From contig JABARP010000020.1 in the NCBI GenBank assembly GCA_019186825.1, positions 464 through 64,463 on the forward strand: DNA of 64,000 nt, written 5' to 3'. The translations under genes and the position numbers were made by a program. Positions 15,713 to 23,685 of this stretch are shown here, one piece after another (the stretch's first letter is position 1; each line of letters opens with the position of its first letter). The stretch comes from Pyrinomonadaceae bacterium (GTDB lineage Bacteria; Acidobacteriota; Blastocatellia; Pyrinomonadales; Pyrinomonadaceae). The notes below the pieces were generated by a model. That model was not told where the DNA came from. It ran no database searches and saw nothing but the letters and a program-made list of their open reading frames with translations.

Positions 15713-17097
15713 AATTCTTGAATAGCTCGATCTTTGTTTCGTTATGCGTGATCGTCGCGGTGGCGACGCTTGCCTACGGCACGGTGCATCAGCCGACGCT
15801 TGCCATCTTTTACCTCGTGATGACGTCGGTCGCGATCATCTGGCTTATTGCGGGCTGGGCGAAAGGCGAGCTGACATTCAGTCGGCACATCTTTCAGGTT
15901 CCGCTGATCGCGGCGGCGATCTATGCTCTGGTACAGATCATTCCGTTCGGCTCGCTCGCAGAGACAGCGGGCGTTTCGGGCATTCCGCGAACGCTTTCGC
16001 TTTCGCCTTTTGACACGCTGATGTCGGCACTGCATATGCTCGTGCTCGCCCTTTTTCTGGGGCTCGTGCTTGCAACGATCGACCGGGCATCGCGCATTGA
16101 GAAGATCGTGAATTTCATACTGATCTTCGGCTTTGCGTACGCGTTCTTTGCGATCCTGCAGTCTTTTCTTTCGCCGACGCGGATCTATGGAGTGCTCGAA
16201 CGTCTGAGCCCTTTCGGCTCGTTCGTCAACCGGCATAACTTTGCAGCCTTCGTCGAGATGACGATAGCCGTGCCGCTCGGAATGTTGATGTCGGGTGCGG
16301 TCAGGCGGGACCGCAAGCTGATCTACATCACCGCGGTTATCTGGATGGGCATCGCGCTTCTAATGAGCGGTTCGCGCGGTGGACTCGTCGCGATGCTCGC
16401 GGGAGTCGGGCTGATCTTTCTACTTACAACGCGTGCGCACGGCAAGAAGAAAAAGTTTCTGCTCATTGGTGTTACTGCGGCAACGATGATCGTGATCGTC
16501 GCAGGTGCGATCATGATCGGCGGCGAGACCTCGCTCTCTCGCTTCGCGGAGACCGCCGAAGCCGGCGACGTGACCACAGATCGCCTTCAGATCTGGACCA
16601 TCACGCTAAAGGTCATTGCCGCTCATTTGCCATTCGGAGCGGGCATTGGAGCTTTCGGCCAGGCGTACACGCCGCTTGATACTTTCAATGGCCTTTCCCG
16701 CGTCGAGCAGGCCCATAACGACTACCTTCAAGTGCTCGCCGATGCGGGGCTTATCGGCGCCGTCATTGCAGGCGTCTTTCTTTACTCGGTCTTTGTTGCG
16801 ATAAAGCGGAACACGCGTGTCGAGAATGGATTTAGACGCGGTGTCGCAGTAGGTGCGGCGGCAGGAATCTTCGCCGTGCTTGTGCACAGCCTTTTTGATT
16901 TCGTCCTTCACACGACCGCCGTTACGCTGATGTTCATGGTGCTGTTAGGCCTTTTGGCAGCGGCCGGCAGGAAATACGATGATGACGTTCAAGATATCGA
17001 AGGGCGACCGCACCGGCATCGGCGTCGTCGCAAAGCGAGTGTTACGCCGCTTGCGTCGTCAGGCAACGTGAGGATCGGCCGCGGCGGCGATCAATGA
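15709..17097 (+). CDS. O-antigen ligase / Wzy-type polymerase-like membrane protein
   Basis: This 462-residue protein has roughly 11-12 membrane helices and one large outside loop. The loop and the next helix carry the family motif with a conserved His (RVEQAHNDYLQVLADAGLIG, about residues 337-356). An Arg-rich segment, LLMSGSRGGLVAML, matches the ligase/polymerase domain known from WaaL, Wzy and related proteins. Members transfer lipid-linked sugars to acceptors in the periplasm; ligase and polymerase cannot be told apart by sequence alone. It is coupled to the TPR/jelly-roll gene (ATGA overlap). The basic C-terminal tail overlaps the convergent pssA by seven bases. Confidence 0.85.
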   Translation: MKFLNSSIFVSLCVIVAVATLAYGTVHQPTLAIFYLVMTSVAIIWLIAGWAKGELTFSRHIFQVPLIAAAIYALVQIIPFGSLAETAGVSGIPRTLSLSPFDTLMSALHMLVLALFLGLVLATIDRASRIEKIVNFILIFGFAYAFFAILQSFLSPTRIYGVLERLSPFGSFVNRHNFAAFVEMTIAVPLGMLMSGAVRRDRKLIYITAVIWMGIALLMSGSRGGLVAMLAGVGLIFLLTTRAHGKKKKFLLIGVTAATMIVIVAGAIMIGGETSLSRFAETAEAGDVTTDRLQIWTITLKVIAAHLPFGAGIGAFGQAYTPLDTFNGLSRVEQAHNDYLQVLADAGLIGAVIAGVFLYSVFVAIKRNTRVENGFRRGVAVGAAAGIFAVLVHSLFDFVLHTTAVTLMFMVLLGLLAAAGRKYDDDVQDIEGRPHRHRRRRKASVTPLASSGNVRIGRGGDQ

Positions 17098-17978
17098 TCG
17101 GACGCAGCTTCGCGATCGAGGTCGGCGGGCATCGTCGGCTTTAGGAAAATTGCCCTGAAAACCCACAGCACAAGTCCGTGTGCGGCATAAACGCCCGCGA
17201 CGAGCAGTAGCGAGTATTGTGAGTAAAGGTAGATGCTTGTTGCGAACGCTGCGAGGATAAGCACGGTAAAAAAGCCTTGCCGGCCCGCTCCGGTCGTCTT
17301 AAAGCTGAAATACCGGATCTTGCTCACCATTAAGATCCCTAGAACTGCTACGATCGCAAGCAGGCAGTATGTGTAAAGCTGGGCCGTCTCTTTTCCCAAC
17401 GAGATGAGCGGTGCGGGCGAGAAATGTACGAGAGCCGCTAGCAGTCCGCCGGCAGTCGGTATCGGCAAGCCGACAAAATAGCGCTTATCGACCTTAACGT
17501 TACCTTCCGCGAGCGTTCTCGGACGCGTCGCAAGCAAGTTGAACCTCGCAAGCCGAAATGCACCGCACATCAGGAACATAAAGAGCAGGAAAAGCCCGTA
17601 TCCATGCGCGCGGCCGGTTTCATCAAACGCTCCGCCTACTGCCCACGCGTAAACGAGTGCGACCGGAGCGATCCCAAAGGTCAGAACGTCGGCAAGAGAA
17701 TCGAACTGGACGCCGATCTCCGTCGCGGTATGAGTTGCGCGGGCAACTCGCCCGTCGAGCGTGTCAAATAGGATCGCAAGCCCGATGCCGAGTGCTGCAG
17801 TGTCGAAGTAATGAGCCGCAAGTGCGACGTCGGTGAAAGATGCGTGATAGCCGCGTATCGACGAGATGATGGCAAGGAAGCCCATTCCGATGTTCGCCGC
17901 CGTAAACAGCGTCGGAATTACGTAAAGACCTTTCTTAAAGCCGCGATGAGGCGGCCGTGTAGCGTTTTCTTCTGCCAT
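17091..17978 (-). CDS. pssA: CDP-diacylglycerol--serine O-phosphatidyltransferase
   Basis: This 295-residue membrane enzyme makes phosphatidylserine from CDP-diacylglycerol and serine. The CDP-alcohol phosphatidyltransferase signature is complete: Asp75-Gly76-x2-Ala79-Arg80-x8-Gly89-x3-Asp93-x3-Asp97. About eight hydrophobic segments are visible. The start ATG directly follows the stop of psd (no gap). The pair psd-pssA supplies phosphatidylethanolamine. Confidence 0.93.
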   Translation of the reverse strand: MAEENATRPPHRGFKKGLYVIPTLFTAANIGMGFLAIISSIRGYHASFTDVALAAHYFDTAALGIGLAILFDTLDGRVARATHTATEIGVQFDSLADVLTFGIAPVALVYAWAVGGAFDETGRAHGYGLFLLFMFLMCGAFRLARFNLLATRPRTLAEGNVKVDKRYFVGLPIPTAGGLLAALVHFSPAPLISLGKETAQLYTYCLLAIVAVLGILMVSKIRYFSFKTTGAGRQGFFTVLILAAFATSIYLYSQYSLLLVAGVYAAHGLVLWVFRAIFLKPTMPADLDREAASDH

Positions 17979-18581
17979 TTAGGAAATGCGGCGGGCAATG
18001 ATGGTTTCGCCTCCGCGGACGTGGTCGCCGATAGTTACCGCAACTTCAAAACCCGACGGGACCAGGACGTCGGTCCTCGAACTGAATTTGATCAAGCCGA
18101 ACCGCTCGCCCTGTTCGATTTTATCACCGATCTTCGGCCGACAAACAATGCGGCGGGCCATAATGCCGGCGATCTGCGTGCATTTGACCGTCAAGCCATC
18201 GCCCTCGATCACCAACGTATTTCGTTCGTTGACGTAGCTTGCTTCGTTCCGCGTTGCCGGAAGCTTACGCCCTTTTGAGTAAATTATCTCACGGATCGTT
18301 CCGGTGATCGGCGAACGATTAATGTGAACGTCAAACGGCGACATAAAGACGCTGATGCGCGTACCGCCCGCATCTTCGGTGATGCACGTAACACGGCCAT
18401 CGGCGGCGGCAAGGATCGCATTCGGGTTACGGGGAACATGCCGTTCCGGGTCGCGAAAGAAATATGCAAGGAACGCGGCGATGAGTACGAATACTACAAC
18501 GCCGATCCACCACCCGAAGATCGCGAATAATGCTGCGATCGCGAGCGCGACCAAAATGAATGGGATGCCTTCTTTCGCCAT
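17979..18581 (-). CDS. psd: phosphatidylserine decarboxylase, short form
   Basis: This is a pyruvoyl-type decarboxylase turning phosphatidylserine into phosphatidylethanolamine. At about 200 residues it belongs to the short class, with two N-terminal membrane helices and family blocks FFRDPERHVPRNP, SVFMSPFDVHINRSP and RNEA. The self-cleavage site reads IKFSSRTDV (Ser167-Ser168). The family usually has Gly-Ser here, so Ser replaces Gly before the serine that becomes pyruvoyl. ATG at 18581 is preferred to a TTG four codons upstream. pssA follows directly. Confidence 0.9.
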   Translation of the reverse strand: MAKEGIPFILVALAIAALFAIFGWWIGVVVFVLIAAFLAYFFRDPERHVPRNPNAILAAADGRVTCITEDAGGTRISVFMSPFDVHINRSPITGTIREIIYSKGRKLPATRNEASYVNERNTLVIEGDGLTVKCTQIAGIMARRIVCRPKIGDKIEQGERFGLIKFSSRTDVLVPSGFEVAVTIGDHVRGGETIIARRIS

Positions 18582-18631
18582 TAAAATGAGCAACGTAGAT
18601 ACTACTAAATGGCGGTCATTTAGCGAAATCG

Positions 18632-18664
18632 AGAAAAAAGCCCGATGTCGGCAAACATCGGGCT
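18632..18664 (-). terminator. Rho-independent terminator (leftward)
   Basis: The 10-bp perfect stem 18639-18648 / 18655-18664 has an A-run on its left, which is a T-run on the minus strand. It ends the short membrane protein gene and separates it from psd. Confidence 0.8.
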
Positions 18665-18691
18665 AAGAGGAGGATTGTCCGGAGAGAACCG

Positions 18692-18901
18692 TTAACTTCT
18701 GACAGGATTGTCCTTTGCGTAGCTGTAAGCACACCAGGCGGCGATCAAATGAACCACCCACCCAAGAAAGCCAACCGACCCGATCCATGAAAAGCCGGTC
18801 AAAATAAGCCAGATTATTCCGATAAGAATTCGTCCGTTATAGATCTGACCGACACCAGGTATCAGTAAACTCAAAATGCCGGCTAGCAATGGCTCCCGCA
18901 T
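18692..18901 (-). CDS. small TM2-like membrane protein
   Basis: This 69-residue protein has two or three hydrophobic segments. The N-terminal phrase LAGILSLLIPGVGQIYNG, with its Pro-Gly-x-Gln-x-Tyr-Asn-Gly turn, is typical of TM2-domain and related small membrane proteins. Function is unknown for the family. It has its own terminator, so it is likely a single-gene transcript. Confidence 0.7.
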   Translation of the reverse strand: MREPLLAGILSLLIPGVGQIYNGRILIGIIWLILTGFSWIGSVGFLGWVVHLIAAWCAYSYAKDNPVRS

Positions 18902-18985
18902 AGTAAAAAGTTACCTCCAGAGAACCATACGACGAGATATTTGGAATGTTTCAGCTAAATACCGTGGACCGTGTCCTGAAACGCA

Positions 18986-19783
18986 TCAATGAAAAATGCC
19001 TTCTACCGCAAGGTCGAGGATAAAGAAAAGTCCGACGCCGAAAAACATCGCGATCGTAACGAAAACGCTCCGTCCGGAATGGTGGTTGATCTCAGGCACA
19101 AGGTCGCTCGCAGCAACGTAGAGTGTTACGCCGGCGGCGACGGGCAAGGCATAACGCACAAGGGAAGTGACGCCTTCGCCGACGATGTAAAAGATCAGAG
19201 CACCGAGAAGCGTCGTAAGGCCGAGCGTGATCGTCGCCGTTAGTACGCCTGCACGTCCTTTTCCGGCAGCGAGCACCATCGACCCGACGGTGAGGCCTTC
19301 CGGGAACTTATGAAGTGCGACCGCCAAAAATACCAAAAAGCCGAGCCCGGCACTCAGTTCACTGGCAGCCGCGATCATTACGCCATCGAAGAATGTGTGT
19401 ATTCCCATTCCGGCAACCGCTGCATACGCAGAGTGTACGGAGATACCTTCGTCGGCATGAACCTCTTCGCCAAGATGAAAATGCGGTGCGATGGTGTGTT
19501 CGAGAAGCTGCGTGAGCAAATAGCCCGCAAGCAGAAGTATCATCGGGGCGGCAAACGTCGCTGTCGAATGCTCGACGTCACGCTGCCACAATTCGATGGT
19601 CTTCGGAAGGATCTCTATGAATGTCACGGCGAGCATAAAACCCGCACCAACAGCGAGGATCAAACGCACGGAGGCCTTCGCGTAAGTCTGCACCTTTGAA
19701 GGGAACAGAACGAGGCCGCCGAGGATATTTCCTAAGGCGGCAAGTGTCCCGAAAAGGAAGATCTGCCAAAAGCTTGCGCTCAT
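18986..19783 (-). CDS. ZIP-family divalent metal transporter
   Basis: This 265-residue protein has eight predicted membrane helices. The metal-path motifs are HTFFDGVMIAAA (helix 4) and ALHKFPEGLTVGS (helix 5), and the helix 3-4 loop is His-rich (EHTIAPHFHLGEE, HADEGISVHS). ZIP proteins move Zn, Fe or Mn into the cytoplasm. The metal cannot be decided here. It stands alone and is divergent from the division cluster. Confidence 0.88.
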   Translation of the reverse strand: MSASFWQIFLFGTLAALGNILGGLVLFPSKVQTYAKASVRLILAVGAGFMLAVTFIEILPKTIELWQRDVEHSTATFAAPMILLLAGYLLTQLLEHTIAPHFHLGEEVHADEGISVHSAYAAVAGMGIHTFFDGVMIAAASELSAGLGFLVFLAVALHKFPEGLTVGSMVLAAGKGRAGVLTATITLGLTTLLGALIFYIVGEGVTSLVRYALPVAAGVTLYVAASDLVPEINHHSGRSVFVTIAMFFGVGLFFILDLAVEGIFH

Positions 19784-19917
19784 TGAGTTTAACGCCCGGC
19801 GGCCGTATCAAATGCTAACTAACGCCCGGCGTTTTCGCAAAATCAGCCTCCGCGAAGGGGCAATGTTTGCCTCCACAAGCTTATACTTCTGCTTAAGCCA
19901 CCTGCAAAATTTAGATG

Positions 19918-19947
19918 TTGACATTGAGGACGAATGGGGCGTAGAAT
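19918..19947 (+). promoter_or_regulatory. sigma70-type promoter ahead of the division cluster
   Basis: A consensus -35 TTGACA (19918-19923) is followed after 18 bases by TAGAAT (19942-19947). Transcription would start near 19954, giving rsmH a leader of about 230 bases. The 379-bp gap (19784-20162) holds no gene. It also holds a 13-bp palindrome AACGCCCGGCGTT at 19822-19834, and a 7-bp hairpin CCCGCAC/GTGCGGG at 20135-20156 just before rsmH. A small RNA from this promoter is an alternative. Confidence 0.55.
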
Positions 19948-20186
19948 CCTTTTTAGCATTGAGTCTGAGGAGATCTCGCGATCACCGAGTTGAAAGGACT
20001 GCTTAAAGCATTTAAACAAACGACAGGGCCTGAAACCTCATCTTGATGCTGCCCAGGGCCATTAGAAAATTTCGGATAGACGCCCCGAATCACTGATGCC
20101 CAAGACCCTTTAATTTAGATAATTCTCTTAATGGCCCGCACGCATTTCAGTGCGGGGTTAATGTGCAGACGGCTTGCTCTTTGAAG

Positions 20187-21125
20187 ATGCAAAGTTCCAG
20201 CGCTGAGTTCACACATCAGACGGTTCTTCGCGACGAGGTGGTTGAATTTGTGCGGACTGGCAAAGGTTCGACCGTGATCGATGCGACGCTCGGCCTCGGC
20301 GGACACTCCGAAGCGATCCTTGAGGCTACGGACCTCGACGTTGTCGGGATCGACCAGGACGCGGCCGCGATCGAGATCGCGAAGGAGCGGCTTGCGAAAT
20401 TCGGCGGACGTTTTACGGTCGTGAATGCGAATTTTAGCGAGATCGGGGAGGCCGTCAGTGCAGGCAATATTGCAGCGATAATTGCCGATCTTGGCGTTTC
20501 GTCGATGCAGCTTGATGATGCGGCCCGCGGGTTCAGCTTTCGCGCTTCGGCACCGCTCGATATGCGGATGAACAAGAGTGCAGGAAGGACGGCCGCGGAA
20601 CTGCTCGAAACTTCGACCGAGGCCGAGATCGCCGACATTCTTTATTTTTACGGCGAGGAGAGACGCTCACGCAAGATCGCCCGCTGGATCTCGGAAAGGA
20701 ACGCCGCGGGAGAGCCATTGAGAACGACCGAAGAACTCGCAAACCTGGTCGAACGTGCGATCGGGAAGAAGCCGAGCGACAAGATACATCCGGCAACGAG
20801 AACTTTTCAGGCGATCAGGATCGCCGTCAACAGGGAATTGGATGTGCTAAAGGACTTCATTCCTGCGGCAATTGAAAAACTAGATCCGGAAGGTGTCCTC
20901 GCGATCATCAGCTTTCACTCGCTCGAGGACCGGATCGTAAAGCAGGCCTTTCAAAGGCTCTCGGGCAAATGCAGCTGCCCGCCGCGACTTCCGCAATGCA
21001 TGTGCGGGGCGGTGAAAAAGATCGAGGTCCTCACGAAGAAGCCAATTCTTCCCGGTGAGGACGAACAAGAACAGAATCCGCGTTCACGAAGCGCGAAATT
21101 GCGAGTCGCCAAACGGCTCATTTAA
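20187..21125 (+). CDS. rsmH: 16S rRNA (cytosine(1402)-N4)-methyltransferase
   Basis: This SAM-dependent methyltransferase (MraW) modifies C1402 in the ribosomal decoding centre. Family landmarks are THQTVLRDEVVEF near the start, the SAM-binding VIDATLGLGGHSEAIL, DLGVSSMQLDD, GFSFRASAPLDMRMN, HPATRTFQAIRIAVN and ISFHSLEDRIVKQAF. ATG 20187 gives the usual short leader before the first motif; an upstream GTG at 20163 would add eight residues. It is the first gene of the dcw cluster; mraZ, which normally precedes it, is missing. Confidence 0.95.
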   Translation: MQSSSAEFTHQTVLRDEVVEFVRTGKGSTVIDATLGLGGHSEAILEATDLDVVGIDQDAAAIEIAKERLAKFGGRFTVVNANFSEIGEAVSAGNIAAIIADLGVSSMQLDDAARGFSFRASAPLDMRMNKSAGRTAAELLETSTEAEIADILYFYGEERRSRKIARWISERNAAGEPLRTTEELANLVERAIGKKPSDKIHPATRTFQAIRIAVNRELDVLKDFIPAAIEKLDPEGVLAIISFHSLEDRIVKQAFQRLSGKCSCPPRLPQCMCGAVKKIEVLTKKPILPGEDEQEQNPRSRSAKLRVAKRLI

Positions 21126-21165
21126 ATCGGCAAAAAAACTCAGCACGCAACTTGGAGGAAGTCTA

Positions 21166-21678
21166 ATGAATACCGCAACCATCCGCAGAAATCGACGAAG
21201 CACGAGCAAGAGAAAGGTAAACTCGGGCTCGCACATTCGGGTCTATGGGACGATGGTCCTCGCGGGTGCCATTGTGATCACTGGCTTCTTCCTCGCGGCG
21301 ACACAGCACTTCTCGGTCCTGGATTTTAGTATGAAGAACTCGCAGCTCCGGCGGCAGATCGACGCGCTTCAGGCAGAAAAACGGCGCTTGCTCGTTGCAC
21401 GCGAAGTTTCGCTTTCGCCGGCCGAGATCAAGAAGGCTGCAGAAAAGGCAGCGCTGCTGTCAACCGCTCCGGCACCGATCGCGCAGGCAGTTCCAAAGCC
21501 GACTTCTACTGCAACTGTCGCCGTTCAGCGAAAGGAACCTGCAACCGCGCCGGCGGCTTCGACCGTTGTTAGGACGACGTTCGTTCGTCCCGCGATACAG
21601 CCGACCGCTCCTGTCCAAGTTGCAAAACGAACGACCGGCGAATCAGAACGTCGTCGGATCGTTTCTAACGCAGAGTAG
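21166..21678 (+). CDS. ftsL: FtsL-like division protein
   Basis: The start ATG 21166 has GGAGGA seven bases upstream. The 170-residue protein has a basic N-terminus, one membrane helix (about 28-48) and a heptad-type coiled coil (KNSQLRRQIDALQAEKRRLL), the layout of FtsL in the FtsQLB complex. The C-terminal third is a low-complexity Ala/Pro/Thr/Val tail not found in classical FtsL. Sequence identity across FtsL proteins is low, so the call rests on layout and on its place between rsmH and ftsI. Confidence 0.75.
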   Translation: MNTATIRRNRRSTSKRKVNSGSHIRVYGTMVLAGAIVITGFFLAATQHFSVLDFSMKNSQLRRQIDALQAEKRRLLVAREVSLSPAEIKKAAEKAALLSTAPAPIAQAVPKPTSTATVAVQRKEPATAPAASTVVRTTFVRPAIQPTAPVQVAKRTTGESERRRIVSNAE

Positions 21679-21726
21679 TTTCGTCACATATCAACTAGGT
21701 TCTTGTCCTGATCTCTCTTGAAATCG

Positions 21727-23685
21727 ATGAAAAAGAACGCCAGGCGACGAAAAAAGGCCGACTCCAGACAGATCGCGTACGCACGCTTTATGTTCATCGC
21801 GGCGATCGTTGGTTTTTGGTTCCTCGGGATCGGGATCAGACTTGCATATCTGCAAGTGCATCAGCATGAGTGGCTGCGTGCAAAGGCTCTTGACCAACGG
21901 CAGGATACGAAAAAGACAAAACTCCTTCGCGGGACGATCTTCGATCGCGACGAACATCCGCTGGCAATGAGCATCAAGGTTTCGACGCTCTACGCCGACC
22001 CGACCGAGATCGGGAACGTCGATAACGCGGCGAAGGCTATCGCCAAGGTGCTGAAGCTAGACGCAAAGACGATCGCAAACGACATTCGCGAAGGACAGAA
22101 GGCGAACAAGCGTTATGTTCCGATCGCAAAGAAACTCGAAGAAGATCAAGTGCGTGCCGTAAATAAAGGCCTCTACGACGCGGACGTGAAAAAGGCCGAT
22201 GAGCCTCGATACGCCGGATTCCATTGGGTTGACGATCAAAAGCGAACCTATCCGTATCAGACGCTTGCTGCACAGGTAATTGGTTTCAGCGATGCTGCCG
22301 ACGAAGGCCAGGCCGGTATCGAACAATCGCAGGACGAACTGCTGCACGGCGCGGTGATCAAGAAACTTCAGGAACGCGACCGGCTTGGCCGCGTTTATGA
22401 TGAGACCGTCTTTGAGCGCGAGCGCCCGGGCGACGTTGTTCTGACGATCTCGACATCGCTTCAATACAAGGCCGAACGGGCCCTCGAAGCCGGCGTAAAA
22501 GCTTCCAATGCGAAATCAGGAATGGCGGTCGTGATGGACCCGAAGACCGGCGAGATCCTCGCGATGGCAAATTACCCGACCTTCGATCCGAATTCGATCC
22601 GCGATGCCGTACCGGCGAATATCAAGAATAACGTCGTGCAGTCCGCCTATTCGCCGGGCTCGGTCTTTAAGCTCATCACGTATGGTTCGGGCCTTGAGAA
22701 GAACCTGTTCTCGCCGAACGATATGATCGACGCCGGCAACGGCACGATCGAAGTCGCGAACCACAAGTTCCGTGATTCTCACCACGTCGGATCGGTCACA
22801 TATTCGGAAGCTCTCGCTCATTCTAGCAATGTTTGTGCGATCAAAACCGGCCTGCGGGTCGGGAAAGAGGATTTCTATTCGACGCTCAAGAAAATGGGCT
22901 TTGGATCGAAAACAGGCATCGATCTTCCGGCAGAGACGGCAGGCATTGTCCGCAAGCCTGAGAAGTGGAACGGCGATTCGCTTGCCTCAATGTCGATCGG
23001 CTATGAAATTGGGGTAACTGCGTTGCAAATGACAAGTGCTTTTGCGACGATAGCAAACGACGGAATTCGAGTTCAGCCGCATGTGATCAAGCAGATCCGA
23101 AAGGATGGAGCCGCTCCTGAAGGGCCGCAACTTGCTGAGAATACACGGGTTGTGGGCGTGGAGACGGCACGCAAGCTTCGGCAGATGCTGCATCAGGTCG
23201 TGTTGACCGGAACCGGCAGGCGAGCTCAGCTTGACGGCTATACTGCGGCAGGAAAGACGGGCACCGCGTGGAAGTTCAACGCCGAGACGAAACGTGTCGA
23301 TCCATCGAAATATATTTCGTCATTTATCGGAATGGCTCCGGCGGACGATCCGAGAGTTGTGATCGCCGTCGTTATGGACGAGCCGAAGGGCGGACCGCGG
23401 GACGGCGGTATGGTTTCGGCGCCGGTCTTTAAGAATATCGCCGAGCAGATCCTCCCCGAGCTTGGCGTTCAGAGGAACGGTGCACCGGCCAAAGACGTCA
23501 CGTTGGCAGAGGTCGTGCCGGAGACGCCGACCGATGCGGCTCCGATGCCGAGCCCTGAGAAGGAAACCCCGAAGGCTCCCGCAAAGCCGGGAAAGGCCGC
23601 ACCGGCCGTTAAAAAAGAGGTTCCGGACGATCGCACTGCGCGAAACGAGAAAAAGAAAACTGACGCGAGCAAAAAGAAGACTTGA
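21727..23685 (+). CDS. ftsI: division-specific peptidoglycan transpeptidase (PBP3/FtsI)
   Basis: This penicillin-binding protein has one N-terminal membrane helix, a PBP dimerisation domain (about 65-220) and a transpeptidase domain (about 245-575). The active-site motifs are SVFK (Ser312), SSN (Ser366-Asn368) and KTG (510-512). Numbering is from ATG 21727; a TTG three codons earlier is possible. The C-terminal 70 residues are a Lys/Pro/Ala-rich tail and no PASTA domain is seen. It cross-links septal wall together with FtsW. The stop overlaps the murF start. Confidence 0.93.
   Translation: MKKNARRRKKADSRQIAYARFMFIAAIVGFWFLGIGIRLAYLQVHQHEWLRAKALDQRQDTKKTKLLRGTIFDRDEHPLAMSIKVSTLYADPTEIGNVDNAAKAIAKVLKLDAKTIANDIREGQKANKRYVPIAKKLEEDQVRAVNKGLYDADVKKADEPRYAGFHWVDDQKRTYPYQTLAAQVIGFSDAADEGQAGIEQSQDELLHGAVIKKLQERDRLGRVYDETVFERERPGDVVLTISTSLQYKAERALEAGVKASNAKSGMAVVMDPKTGEILAMANYPTFDPNSIRDAVPANIKNNVVQSAYSPGSVFKLITYGSGLEKNLFSPNDMIDAGNGTIEVANHKFRDSHHVGSVTYSEALAHSSNVCAIKTGLRVGKEDFYSTLKKMGFGSKTGIDLPAETAGIVRKPEKWNGDSLASMSIGYEIGVTALQMTSAFATIANDGIRVQPHVIKQIRKDGAAPEGPQLAENTRVVGVETARKLRQMLHQVVLTGTGRRAQLDGYTAAGKTGTAWKFNAETKRVDPSKYISSFIGMAPADDPRVVIAVVMDEPKGGPRDGGMVSAPVFKNIAEQILPELGVQRNGAPAKDVTLAEVVPETPTDAAPMPSPEKETPKAPAKPGKAAPAVKKEVPDDRTARNEKKKTDASKKKT

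Noticed and set aside
20135..20156. Hairpin before rsmH as a terminator
   Set aside because: No T-run follows; it is more likely a leader structure.
19954..20160. Known riboswitch class in the rsmH leader
   Set aside because: I looked for TPP, SAM, glycine and c-di-GMP core motifs and found none convincing.
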